Positions 37,332 to 46,417 of a stretch of 64,000 nucleotides of DNA are shown in pieces. The position numbers and the translations under genes are program-made. The notes beneath the pieces were generated by a model. That model was not told where the DNA came from. It worked only from the letters and a program-made list of their open reading frames with translations, and did no database searches. Position 1 is the first letter of the stretch; the number at the start of each line of letters is the position of its first letter. This DNA is from Dyadobacter psychrophilus (lineage in GTDB: Bacteria > Bacteroidota > Bacteroidia > Cytophagales > Spirosomataceae), in assembly GCF_900167945.1 (NCBI RefSeq), contig NZ_FUZA01000001.1:930001-994000 (forward strand). Direction: 5' to 3'.

Positions 37332-40300
37332 ATGACTCTAAGAATGAGTAATTTTTTAAATCAAATTTTACCAAAACAGCTGCGGAAGCTTGGCATCGTT
37401 GCAATGGCCTGTTTTTGTGTAAATGCAACCGCACAAACCGTCACGCCTGAGAAACGGGTGCTCGTGTTTTCTAAAACCGCAGGCTTCCGGCATTCATCTA
37501 TCCCGGCTGGGCGGACTGCACTTATCAAGCTAGGCAAGGAAAAAGGCTTTGCCGTCGACACAACGGAGAATTCTTCCGTTTTCAATGAAAAAAATTTACA
37601 AAAATACAGCGCCGTTGTTTTCTTGAACACCACGGGCAATGTGCTGGACAACAAGCAGCAGGACGCATTTGAGCGTTACATTCAGGCGGGTGGCGGCTAT
37701 CTCGGCATTCATGCTTCGACCGACACGGAATATGAATGGCCCTGGTATAATAAACTGGCAGGAGCGCAATTCCTAAGCCACCCAGGTAACCCGAATGTGC
37801 AGGAAGGCGAAGCCTATGTGGTAAATGATCAGCATGAGTCAATGACTGATTTTCCTAAAAAATGGAAGATTAAGGATGAGTTCTATGACTTTAAAAACTT
37901 CAACCCAAAGGTTAATGTGCTGGTTAAGATCGATGAGAAGTCTTATAAAGACGGCAAAATGGGTGATAACCACCCGATGTCCTGGTATCACGAATACGAC
38001 GGTGGAAAAGCGTTTTATACCAATTTCGGGCACGAGGATGCGACTTTTGTTAATCCTGTTTTTGTCAAACATTTAACAGGCGGCCTTAACTATGTGATGG
38101 CGTCCAGCCTGGATTATTCCAAATCACGTCCGGAAGAAAACCGCTTTACCAAGAAAGTGCTTGCTACGAAACTGGACGAACCAACAGAGCTTGTCGTGCT
38201 GGACGACCAGCGCGTTTTATTGACTGAGCGCAAAGGAAAACTCAAACTTTACAATCCAAAAACAGGCAAGATTAAGGTTGTTGCAGATGTTCCGGTTTAT
38301 ATCAAACAGGAATATGGTTTAATGGGCCTCAACATTGACCCTAATTTCAAAACCAACAAGCTGGTTTACCTTTACTACTCTCCGCCTTCAACCGAAAAGG
38401 ACACTGCCCAGCATTTGTCTCGCTTTAAGTATGATGATGTAAAAGACACATTGCTGCTTTCAACCGAGGAAGTTTTGCTGACTGTTCCTGTGAAAAGAAC
38501 CGATTGCTGCCACACCGGCGGTTCAATTGCATGGGATGCAAAAGGAAACTTGTATTTATCAACGGGTGATGATGTAAATCCTTTCCAGTCAAATGGATAT
38601 GGCCCTATTGACGGGCGTCCGGGACGTGAGGGATGGGACGGCAGACATTCATCCTCTAACACCAATTCGCTTCGTGGTAAGGTGTTGAGAATTAAGCCAA
38701 GATATGGCGATCGCCGTGCGAATATGCCAGGCGGAACCAATTTATATGACATTCCTGAAGGCAATTTATTCCCAGCAGGCAACCCGAAAGCGCGTCCGGA
38801 AATTTATGTCATGGGAACCAGAAACCCTTATCGGATTTCTGTCGATCAGCATACGGGTTATTTGTATTGGGGTGATGTAGGGCCTGATGCATCAAATGAC
38901 GACCCTAAGCGCGGCCCGCGTGGCTATGATGAAGTTAACCAGGCAAGAAAGGCGGGTTACTTCGGTTATCCCCTATTCATTGCAGACAACAAGCCTTACA
39001 TTGAATTCAATTTTGCGGACAGCACATCTGGAAAGCCATTTGATCCTGCTAAGCCGATCAACAATTCACCGCACAACACGGGTTTGCAAGAGCTTCCTCC
39101 GGCACAGCCCGCATTCATTTACTATCCTTATGCCGATTCGCCCGATTTCGGAGCAATTGTTGGCAAAGGCGGCCGTAATGCAATGGCCGGACCGGTTTAT
39201 TATGCAGCTGATTTTCAGGATAGCAAAAATAAATTCCCAGGTTATTACAATGGCAAATTCTTCGCTTACGACTGGATCCGCGATTACATTAACATTGTAA
39301 CGATGAACGAGCAGGGTGATTTGATGAACATAGAACGCTTTATGCCGAACGCAAAATTCAGTCATCCGATTGATATGCAGTTCGCTAATGATGGCTCGCT
39401 TTATACATTGGAATATGGGCCAAACTGGTTTGCGCAAAATGATGAAGCCAGCTTGTCACACATTACTTACAATGCTGGAAACCGTGTTCCTGTTGCTATG
39501 GCAAATGCTACCAACACGGTTGGAGCAGTTCCGTTAAAAGTTAATTTCTCTTCAAAAGGCTCAGTAGACTACGATGGTGACGCCGTGAAATATGAATGGT
39601 CATTTGGCAAAGGATTACCAAAAAGCACTGTTGCCAACCCAAGCTTCACCTATGCCAAACCAGGTGAATATGTCGCAACTTTGAAAGTGACCGATAGCGC
39701 CGGAAATTCCAACACATCCGAAGTAACAGTAAAAGCAGGGAATGCTATTCCAAAAGTTGATGTGGCCATTAAGGGAAATAAAACATTCTATTGGAATGAT
39801 AAACCGGTCAATTACGAGGTTTCCGTGGCAGATAAGGAGGACGGAAGTTTGTCCGACAAGAAAATCCCGGAAGACGAAGTAACCTTGACCATTAATTACC
39901 TGGAAGGTTTCGACAAAACGCAGCTGGCGCAAGGCCACGTGGCTAATACCGGTTTCGAAACCGGAAAGCGCTTAATCGAACTGAGTGATTGCAAGGCTTG
40001 CCATTCGATCAATAAAAAGTCGATCGGACCTGCTTATATCGAAGTGGCAAAACGCTACGAGAAGGAACGTAACGCTGTAAAAACGCTGGCAGATAAGGTG
40101 ATCAGAGGCGGTGGTGGTGTTTGGGGTGAGCAAGCTATGGCAGCGCACCCGCAGCATAAGCCGGAAGAGGCGGAAGAAATGGTAAAATACATCCTCTCCC
40201 TCGCTCAGGAAAAAGCGGTCGACAAAAAGCCATTGAAAAGCTCCTATGTAACCGAGGCTAAGAAAAAAGACGGTTCATACATTTTCACAGCCAGCTATAC

Positions 40301-40751
40301 AGACAAGGGCAGCGCGAACATGGGACCATTAACAGGCTCTAAAACGATCGCATTGCGCCCGGCGACGATTCTGGCCAATGCAGCCGATAGCACAAGTAAT
40401 GTTTTCAAGTTCAAAAATGAAAAAGGAACAGAAATAGTGATAGGCACAAAAAATGGCAGTTTCATCACATTTGATGACATTGATTTGAATGGCATTTCTA
40501 ACCTCTCCGTTGCGGTCACATCTGTTGCAGAGCGGACAGCGGGAGGAATACTTGAAATACATCTGGATGGCGTTTCCGGGCCAAAAGTTGGCGAAGGAAA
40601 AGTCGATAAAGCTGAGACGATCAACATTCCGATCAAAGCTCCGGCAGACAATAAGCTGCACAAACTGTTTTTCGTTTTCAAAAATCCCTCAGCTGGCCCG
40701 AAGCCACTCTTCGGAATCGAATGGATAAAGTTTGATAGCGCGGCGATGTAG
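37332..40751 (+). CDS. secreted fusion: ThuA domain, PQQ-type sugar dehydrogenase, PKD, cytochrome c, CBM-like
   Basis: A 1139-residue exported protein. Residues 1-36 are the signal region (ending NATAQ). A ThuA glutamine-amidotransferase-like domain spans about 40-255 (RVLVFSKTAGFRHSSIPAG, GGYLGIHASTD). A soluble glucose/sorbosone-type beta propeller spans about 258-716, with LTERKGKLKL, GRDGRHSSSN-like loops and GDVGPD. A PKD domain spans about 718-803. A class I cytochrome c domain has the haem site CKACH at 887-891. A carbohydrate-binding-type beta sandwich spans about 980-1139. PQQ and metal binding are family knowledge. The fused cytochrome could carry electrons from sugar oxidation to the respiratory chain in the periplasm. 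Confidence 0.88.
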   Translation: MTLRMSNFLNQILPKQLRKLGIVAMACFCVNATAQTVTPEKRVLVFSKTAGFRHSSIPAGRTALIKLGKEKGFAVDTTENSSVFNEKNLQKYSAVVFLNTTGNVLDNKQQDAFERYIQAGGGYLGIHASTDTEYEWPWYNKLAGAQFLSHPGNPNVQEGEAYVVNDQHESMTDFPKKWKIKDEFYDFKNFNPKVNVLVKIDEKSYKDGKMGDNHPMSWYHEYDGGKAFYTNFGHEDATFVNPVFVKHLTGGLNYVMASSLDYSKSRPEENRFTKKVLATKLDEPTELVVLDDQRVLLTERKGKLKLYNPKTGKIKVVADVPVYIKQEYGLMGLNIDPNFKTNKLVYLYYSPPSTEKDTAQHLSRFKYDDVKDTLLLSTEEVLLTVPVKRTDCCHTGGSIAWDAKGNLYLSTGDDVNPFQSNGYGPIDGRPGREGWDGRHSSSNTNSLRGKVLRIKPRYGDRRANMPGGTNLYDIPEGNLFPAGNPKARPEIYVMGTRNPYRISVDQHTGYLYWGDVGPDASNDDPKRGPRGYDEVNQARKAGYFGYPLFIADNKPYIEFNFADSTSGKPFDPAKPINNSPHNTGLQELPPAQPAFIYYPYADSPDFGAIVGKGGRNAMAGPVYYAADFQDSKNKFPGYYNGKFFAYDWIRDYINIVTMNEQGDLMNIERFMPNAKFSHPIDMQFANDGSLYTLEYGPNWFAQNDEASLSHITYNAGNRVPVAMANATNTVGAVPLKVNFSSKGSVDYDGDAVKYEWSFGKGLPKSTVANPSFTYAKPGEYVATLKVTDSAGNSNTSEVTVKAGNAIPKVDVAIKGNKTFYWNDKPVNYEVSVADKEDGSLSDKKIPEDEVTLTINYLEGFDKTQLAQGHVANTGFETGKRLIELSDCKACHSINKKSIGPAYIEVAKRYEKERNAVKTLADKVIRGGGGVWGEQAMAAHPQHKPEEAEEMVKYILSLAQEKAVDKKPLKSSYVTEAKKKDGSYIFTASYTDKGSANMGPLTGSKTIALRPATILANAADSTSNVFKFKNEKGTEIVIGTKNGSFITFDDIDLNGISNLSVAVTSVAERTAGGILEIHLDGVSGPKVGEGKVDKAETINIPIKAPADNKLHKLFFVFKNPSAGPKPLFGIEWIKFDSAAM

Positions 40752-40771
40752 ATTTTGAATTATATCAGAAT

Positions 40772-40806
40772 AAAAATGCTGGCCTCGTTAAGAAGCCAGC
40801 ATTTTT
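40772..40806. terminator. bidirectional intrinsic terminator
   Basis: AAAAATGCTGGC (40772-40783) pairs perfectly with GCCAGCATTTTT (40795-40806) over an 11-base loop. It is shared by the ThuA fusion gene and the convergent S74 gene. Confidence 0.85.
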
Positions 40807-40833
40807 GTTTTAAGCACTGTAATGGAAGCAATG

Positions 40834-42429
40834 TTATTTGTTAACCATCATCTTCTTGGCACCATTGCTTTTGCCGTCTGTAACCAGATCATAAACAAAA
40901 ACGCCGTTAACAAACTGATCAGCTGATAATGTCAAAGAGCCTTCGCCACGATCTTTAACAGGATAAGAACCAACCTTTACGCCTTCTATCGAATAGACAT
41001 TAATAATGGCATCTTTCACAGACTGCGGAATAAAAAAGCGAATGGCAGTGCTCTGAGAAAAGCCATTCGGTGCATTTTGTTCCAGCATGACGCCGTTTGC
41101 ATTTGACTCCTGACGCGCTGCGGCATTACCAGTTAAGGGTTTGATTGTCCCAGAAGCTACAATCCTTTCCAATTGTTCCAAACGTTTCGCCAGGTCCTGA
41201 ATTTTCGTTTCTTTTTGATCGATAATTTCCTGCTGTTCTTTTACCGCGTTGACCAGCATATATGTCACCGTACCCGCATCATAATCCAGATATTCCGTTT
41301 TGTTGCCCAATGAATCCTGGTAAGTGAAGTTACCAATTGTGTAAGGAGCGATTTCTTTCATGTCCTGAGCGATTACGCCAACGAATTTTTTGTCAGTACC
41401 GATTCCTGCTTGGCCGTTGTAAGAAAACCAAACCGGCTTAATCTTTTTGATCAACTCCAGGCCGTCCTCAAACTCTGAGATGTCCTTTTTCAACCTGCGA
41501 TCAGATGCAACAATCCATGTAGATGTTCCCGCTTTTGCCGCCAAAAATGTGTTTAGCTGCAATTTATAGTTCGGGGCAGAAACGCCTATTCCAACATTTG
41601 CATTGTTACCAAGGACGAGGCTATTACTGTTGCTTACAAATGCATTGGCACCAATCGCGGTTGCATTGTACAAGTCACCAAAAATACCACTTCCCGATTT
41701 CGAGCCGATAAAGGTGTTTTCCTGCCCAGTCTTGTTGTTGTACCCTGCATGGCTCCCAAAGAAGCTGTTCCCTTCACCAGTTTCATTTTTGAAGCCGGTG
41801 TTTACCCCAAAAAAGCTGTTGAAATGACCTTGGCTTGATTTTCCAGATCCCGAGCCGAAAAATGAGTTCCAACTTCCGTACTTATTATTTAGACCAGCGT
41901 CGGTCCCCAGAAAGGAATTATGATAACCACTTTGAGTATTTGCGCCCGCTGAATATCCTATGAAAGTGTTATATTCTGTCTCGTTCCTAAATCCTGCTTT
42001 GTATCCCAGGTTTGTGTTTCCAATCCCCACTTGATTTTCATATCCGGCACGACTACCCACAGAAGTATTTGAAGAAGCAGTGGTACTTTCCCTTCCGGCG
42101 GTTGATCCAATGTATACGTTATCATCTCCCGTGGAATTCTTAAAACCAGCCGATATCCCTACAAAAGTATTTTCCTCGCCTGAAAGATTAAAGTGTCCGG
42201 AAGTGCTGCCAACAAAAGTATTGCCTTTTCCACTTGTATTTTCCTTTCCTGCGTTAGCTCCAATAAATGTATTATAGCCTCCAGTGTTGTGTTGTCCCGC
42301 ATACTCACCATAAAAAGTGTGGTAACTTCCATTGGTTCCGACCAAAGGACCATAATGTGTTTGTGCAGATACGGTATTCGTGGATAAGAAAAGGACAAGA
42401 AGACATCCAGTCAGATAAATTTTTTTCAT
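40834..42429 (-). CDS. T9SS-exported repeat protein with S74 intramolecular chaperone domain
   Basis: A 531-residue protein. The signal peptide ends at about residue 22. Residues 37-246 are about 12 repeats of 16-17 residues with consensus N-(T/S)-F-x-G-x-x-A-G-x-x-N-x-x-G-x-x, which reads as a beta-solenoid resembling YadA-type head repeats. The peptidase S74 domain, about 300-425, has SDRRLKKDI at 309-317 with the Ser309/Lys314 dyad expected for self-cleavage, and ends in a coiled coil (about 395-425). Residues 450-531 are a type A T9SS sorting domain (VNGVFVYDLVTDGK). It would be a trimeric surface fibre. Confidence 0.85.
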   Translation of the reverse strand: MKKIYLTGCLLVLFLSTNTVSAQTHYGPLVGTNGSYHTFYGEYAGQHNTGGYNTFIGANAGKENTSGKGNTFVGSTSGHFNLSGEENTFVGISAGFKNSTGDDNVYIGSTAGRESTTASSNTSVGSRAGYENQVGIGNTNLGYKAGFRNETEYNTFIGYSAGANTQSGYHNSFLGTDAGLNNKYGSWNSFFGSGSGKSSQGHFNSFFGVNTGFKNETGEGNSFFGSHAGYNNKTGQENTFIGSKSGSGIFGDLYNATAIGANAFVSNSNSLVLGNNANVGIGVSAPNYKLQLNTFLAAKAGTSTWIVASDRRLKKDISEFEDGLELIKKIKPVWFSYNGQAGIGTDKKFVGVIAQDMKEIAPYTIGNFTYQDSLGNKTEYLDYDAGTVTYMLVNAVKEQQEIIDQKETKIQDLAKRLEQLERIVASGTIKPLTGNAAARQESNANGVMLEQNAPNGFSQSTAIRFFIPQSVKDAIINVYSIEGVKVGSYPVKDRGEGSLTLSADQFVNGVFVYDLVTDGKSNGAKKMMVNK

Positions 42430-42609
42430 AGCAATTTTTATTTTGGTTTAACAAATCGGAGAGAGGCTCCGTTTAGCAATAGCAAATTGTGCTGATGACG
42501 ATTTATTAAACTAAAAGATTGAATGAAAGGCGGGAGTCAGTGAGCAATCGGAATATACTAGATTGGTGCAATACAACCATTATAAATGTACTTATGGCAA
42601 GTAAGCCAA

Positions 42610-43413
42610 CTACTTCGCAAACCCCTCAATCCCCAGCCCAAACAATGCAAAGTCATACTTCACTGGATCTTCGGGGCTTAATTGCTTTAATGAGGCGGTG
42701 AGTTCTTTGGCGGTTTGCCAGTCGGTGACGGGTCGTTTGATGAGGCCTAACAAACGGGCGACGCGGTCCACGTGGACGTCGCAGGGGCAGACGAGTTGGG
42801 ACGGCTTAATGGTGTTCCAGATGCCGAAATCCACGCCATTGTCGTCCTTCCTTACCATCCAGCGCAGGAACATATTGAGGCGTTTGCAGGAGGATTTTCT
42901 TAATGGTGTGGCAATGTGTTTGGCCGTTCTGGCAGGGAAATCTTCGGAATCCCGGAACAGGTTATGAAATCCGATTAATGCATTTTCTATAGTCTCTTCG
43001 CTTTCTTGCATATGACTGCTGAATGCGAATTCCAGGGAGTCGTGCTGCCTATAATATTGCTGAAAGAAATACAGGAAGTAAAGCGTATCCGTAGCATTGA
43101 ATGTGCGGTGCTTGAAATGTAGGAAGGGTTTCAAATCACTTTCGGTGTGATTGAGGACAAAATCGTAGGGAGCGCCATCCATTAAGCGGGACAATTCCAG
43201 ACATTTGTTGATGATGGTTTTTCGCTGTCCCCAGGCAAGCACAGCCGCCCAGAAACCCATTATTTCAATGTCCTGCTTTACAGAAAATGAATGCGGAATG
43301 CTAATTGGATCGAAAGGAATGAATGCAGGCTGGTTATACTGCTCAGCCTTTGCTTCCAATAAATCCGTAACGAATGAGGAAAATGTAGGAATTATAGTCT
43401 CAGTGCCTTGCAT
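42610..43413 (-). CDS. TIGR02757 family protein (DUF2400)
   Basis: A 267-residue protein. It begins near the end of the upstream small gene, overlapping it by 14 bases. It matches the TIGR02757 pattern with FIPFDPISIPHSF, AVLAWGQRKTIINKC, ARTAKHIATPLRKSSCKRLNMFLRWMVRKDDNGVDFGIW and CPCDVHVDRVARLLGL, which is related to helix-hairpin-helix DNA glycosylase folds. Many Bacteroidota have one copy; the function is unknown, though DNA or nucleotide repair is sometimes proposed from fold. It ends an operon running from DUF4905. Confidence 0.85.
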   Translation of the reverse strand: MQGTETIIPTFSSFVTDLLEAKAEQYNQPAFIPFDPISIPHSFSVKQDIEIMGFWAAVLAWGQRKTIINKCLELSRLMDGAPYDFVLNHTESDLKPFLHFKHRTFNATDTLYFLYFFQQYYRQHDSLEFAFSSHMQESEETIENALIGFHNLFRDSEDFPARTAKHIATPLRKSSCKRLNMFLRWMVRKDDNGVDFGIWNTIKPSQLVCPCDVHVDRVARLLGLIKRPVTDWQTAKELTASLKQLSPEDPVKYDFALFGLGIEGFAK

Positions 43414-43612
43414 GGCTTCCTCCGAACAGGTAAGCCAAAACCTTTGAAATACCTGAAAAAAACATGATTATGCCCGAAAACAAGAAGGTAAAAATGGCAA
43501 TGAAGGGATAAAGCAATGTGAACATTACGCTCCACAACTTGTACCCTGCTGTATTTTTAAGTGCTGCCCGCTCTTCTTCTCTTTTTGAGCGAAATTCCGG
43601 TGAGTGCTTCAT
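43400..43612 (-). CDS. small membrane protein of unknown function
   Basis: A 70-residue protein with a charged N-terminus (RSKREEERAAL) and a long hydrophobic region (about residues 27-65) that could form two helices, ending GGSHARH. It is held in an operon between the LysM gene (18 bases upstream) and TIGR02757 (14-base overlap), which argues that it is real. I do not recognise a family. Confidence 0.65.
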   Translation of the reverse strand: MKHSPEFRSKREEERAALKNTAGYKLWSVMFTLLYPFIAIFTFLFSGIIMFFSGISKVLAYLFGGSHARH

Positions 43613-43630
43613 AATGTTGATGTAGGATGC

Positions 43631-44671
43631 TTACTCAAGATAACTTACAACTGCCCTGAATCGTTTGCTGTTAGGCGAAACTTTTTCAAAAGCCCTGGAA
43701 GATAACTTGATAACAATGTCGTCATTAATACTTGTATCGGGGATACGGCCAATGATCCGCACGATAATTTTTTCCTGATTATATTCATTTAAAACCTCCA
43801 CTAAAGCGCCTACCGGTGCCGTACGGTGCAAACCCAGAAATTTGCTCGTGCTTTCGTCTGTTTCAATCACTTCCGCTAGACCGGACTCCGATTTCTTCTT
43901 CCCCTTAACAACCTTTGGCGGCGCAACTTCTTCCACCGGCTTCACTACCTTTTCAGGAACTATGGCTTTGGCTTTCACTGAATCTTTAACGACTGTTGTC
44001 GTTGTAGTCACTTTGGGTGCGGGTGCTGCCACAGTTGGAGCGGGTTTTTCAGTTCCTTTCTCGCTGACAATCAGTTCCTGGCCATCTTTCAGGTTATCGT
44101 CTGTCAAATTATTCCATTTCCTGAGGTCGGCCATCAAAACACCATATTTCACTGCAACGCGATAAAGTGTTTCACCAGGTTCTACTTTGTGAAGACCGTT
44201 GGCCGGAGCTGGCGTTGTTGCACTGGCAGTGGGTGCCGAAGTGGTTGTTGGTGCGGGGGCAGTTGGTGCAGGGACGGCAGGCGTTGTAGCAGTTGGCGCC
44301 GGAACCGTTGGAGCTGGCGTTGTCACTACAGGCTTAACTTCCTTCTCCTCTGCTTTGGCGGCGTCCTTTTTATCTTCTTTTTTTGAATCTTTTTTGCTGG
44401 TCTTTGGCGTGTAAGGGACGCGGATCGTTTGCCCGGACTGAATGTTGTCTGCCATGCCAGGATTAGCATCCCGGAGCGCCTGAATGGTGGTGCCATACTG
44501 ACGAACCACCGCAAACATAGTTTGCCCTTGATTTACTCTATGCAGAACAAATATCTTACCTCCTACTCTTTCGACCCCGACGGAGTCAACAACATTACTC
44601 CCTTTTGCCCGGGCCTCAGTCAAACCTGTCAACAAACCTGCCAGAATGGTCAGGCAAAAAACGTATTTCAT
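43631..44671 (-). CDS. LysM peptidoglycan-binding protein
   Basis: A 346-residue exported protein with a signal peptide (about 1-22). Two LysM domains are seen: residues about 45-90 (HRVNQGQTMFAVVRQYGTTIQALRDANPG) and about 160-205 (HKVEPGETLYRVAVKYGVLMADLRKWNNL). They are joined by a Lys-rich stretch and a low-complexity Pro/Thr/Ala linker, and followed by another linker. The last 80 residues resemble a beta-barrel-like domain (GALVEVLNEYNQEKIIVRIIGRIPDT), similar to RlpA-like double-psi barrels. LysM domains bind peptidoglycan, so it is periplasmic. The repeated linker bases show strong compositional bias. Confidence 0.85.
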   Translation of the reverse strand: MKYVFCLTILAGLLTGLTEARAKGSNVVDSVGVERVGGKIFVLHRVNQGQTMFAVVRQYGTTIQALRDANPGMADNIQSGQTIRVPYTPKTSKKDSKKEDKKDAAKAEEKEVKPVVTTPAPTVPAPTATTPAVPAPTAPAPTTTSAPTASATTPAPANGLHKVEPGETLYRVAVKYGVLMADLRKWNNLTDDNLKDGQELIVSEKGTEKPAPTVAAPAPKVTTTTTVVKDSVKAKAIVPEKVVKPVEEVAPPKVVKGKKKSESGLAEVIETDESTSKFLGLHRTAPVGALVEVLNEYNQEKIIVRIIGRIPDTSINDDIVIKLSSRAFEKVSPNSKRFRAVVSYLE

Positions 44672-44674
44672 TTA

Positions 44675-45487
44675 TTATGAAAGTGTTAAACTCGAAAACT
44701 CGTTATTATTTTTTAGATAAACCAATGTAGATGCTTTTAACATCATCGTTGAGCGGCCCATTCCTTCGCGTTCTTCTGACAATTGTTCGTGTAAAACCAA
44801 TTGCTTCTGATCTGTAACAATGAGGAGATATTGAACTGATTTATCTTGCTCGTAAATATAATAAGAAAACATTATATAGGGTCTTTTCTCCAGATAATCA
44901 ATGCTCACCGCTATATGCCCATTCGTTACATCTTGAATAAAAGTGGCAAGTTTTTCAAAGTATACGCTGTCTTTCCTGTAACGAACCGGTTCCTGTAAAA
45001 TTACTTTTTCAAAATCGTCCGTGTAACTTTCCTTCAAAGCGGATGTTTCACCCGTGTCAGCATTGCAAGCCTTGTAAATAAATTGCTCACCCGATTTGCC
45101 CGCCACCTCTATGTATTTGTCATCGAGCGGCTTAACCATCAAATGTCCTGGCAAAGCCCATAAAAATTCTCCATTGACAGCAGAAAACGCAAGCAGATCA
45201 GTTGGTTCCGGCACTTCGGGATAACGATAATTATGCAGGAAAATATTGTTGTGAGAGAACGCGGTCAGAGAACTCCACCAATCTGCTTCCGGCGGGGAAT
45301 AATGCCACAATTGCTTCATCTGGGCCGTATCGACCATTGCGAATGAAACTTGCTTGGGTTCACTTTCACGCAATTCAATAACCCACAGATCGCTTTGCGG
45401 ATCCGGGTCAGGCAAAATCCGCCAGATATTTTGTGAAAACCGTTGAGAAAAAACTTTTTGCAATTTTTTAGCTTTATTTTGAAACAA
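44675..45487 (-). CDS. DUF4905 domain protein
   Basis: A 270-residue protein matching DUF4905, found in cytophagal Bacteroidota: IWRILPDPDPQSDLWVIELRE, LFLHNYRYPEVPEPTDLLAFSAVNGEFLW, and a second half of propeller-like strands. No signal peptide or membrane helix is seen. The frame has no early ATG; a TTG at 45487 is the longest start and another at 45463 is possible. It leads an operon with the LysM gene three bases later and lies back to back with kdsB. Function unknown. Confidence 0.75.
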   Translation of the reverse strand: MFQNKAKKLQKVFSQRFSQNIWRILPDPDPQSDLWVIELRESEPKQVSFAMVDTAQMKQLWHYSPPEADWWSSLTAFSHNNIFLHNYRYPEVPEPTDLLAFSAVNGEFLWALPGHLMVKPLDDKYIEVAGKSGEQFIYKACNADTGETSALKESYTDDFEKVILQEPVRYRKDSVYFEKLATFIQDVTNGHIAVSIDYLEKRPYIMFSYYIYEQDKSVQYLLIVTDQKQLVLHEQLSEEREGMGRSTMMLKASTLVYLKNNNEFSSLTLS

Positions 45488-45517
45488 AATTCAACAAAAT
45501 ATAGACCAACTGACCTC

Positions 45518-46258
45518 GTGCGAATATTAGGAATAATCCCTGCCCGCTATGCTTCCACCCGTTTTCCAGCCAAGGCGTTGGTTGATATAGGCGGAAAAAG
45601 CATGATCCAGCGGGTTTATGAACAATCATCCAAAGCTACGCAACTCGATCAGGTTATTGTTGCTACCGACGACGAAAGAATCTTTAATCACGTTACGGAT
45701 TTCGGCGGAAAGGCGATAATGACCGCAAACACACACCAGAGTGGCACAGATCGCTGTTTTGAAGCACTTACGAAAACGGACGGCATATACGAATATGTGA
45801 TTAACATTCAGGGTGATGAGCCTTTTATCAGCCCGGAACCGATTGATAATCTGGCAGAAGCATTGGACGGGCAAGTTGAACTCGCAACACTTGTCAAGGT
45901 TATCGACAGCGATGAAATCCTTTTTAATCATAATGTGCCAAAAGCAGTCCTGAATAAACGGAACGAAGTGATGTATTTCAGCCGTCAGACGATCCCCTAT
46001 CTTCGCAATCCGGAATCAGGCCAATGGCTTGGTGCTCACACATTTTACAAACATATAGGCATCTACGCATATCGTGCTGACGTGCTGGCGGAGATCACCA
46101 AACTGCCTGTTTCTGCATTGGAAAAAGCGGAAGCGCTGGAGCAACTTCGCTGGCTGGAAAATGGTTATGCTATCAAAGCAGTGATCACGTCGGACGACTC
46201 TCATGGAGTTGATACGCCAGAAGACCTTGTGCGGGTAAGCAGAAAGTTTTTGTTGTAG
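45518..46258 (+). CDS. kdsB: 3-deoxy-manno-octulosonate cytidylyltransferase
   Basis: A 246-residue CMP-Kdo synthetase, which activates Kdo for the inner core of lipopolysaccharide. It has the nucleotide-binding start IIPARYASTRFPAKAL, the VATDDERI block, TANTHQSGTDRCFEAL, and NIQGDEPFI. I use the GTG at 45518, which gives the family's usual N-terminus and length and avoids overlap with the divergent DUF4905 gene; the longer frame from 45443 would add 25 unconserved residues. It shows that the organism makes Kdo-containing LPS. Confidence 0.93.
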   Translation: MRILGIIPARYASTRFPAKALVDIGGKSMIQRVYEQSSKATQLDQVIVATDDERIFNHVTDFGGKAIMTANTHQSGTDRCFEALTKTDGIYEYVINIQGDEPFISPEPIDNLAEALDGQVELATLVKVIDSDEILFNHNVPKAVLNKRNEVMYFSRQTIPYLRNPESGQWLGAHTFYKHIGIYAYRADVLAEITKLPVSALEKAEALEQLRWLENGYAIKAVITSDDSHGVDTPEDLVRVSRKFLL

Positions 46259-46417
46259 AAATGCCCGTCTGGAACGCTATTTGTAAATTTTAGGGCAACG
46301 CGCTTTCAGATTCAATTCTCTTAAAAAACGTTAAAATGGGTATTTTTATACGACCTGTTGGAATTGGGGCGTTACCCTTATAGTGATTTTATTTACCACA
46401 ATTGAAAAACCATACAT

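Noticed and set aside
40834..42429. Prophage tail fibre gene
   Set aside because: The S74 domain is phage-like, but a signal peptide, a T9SS sorting domain and no other phage genes nearby point to a cellular surface protein.
44180..44420. DNA repeat array in the LysM gene
   Set aside because: The repetitive bases encode Pro/Thr/Ala linker residues and stay in frame; they are not CRISPR-like or a mobile repeat.
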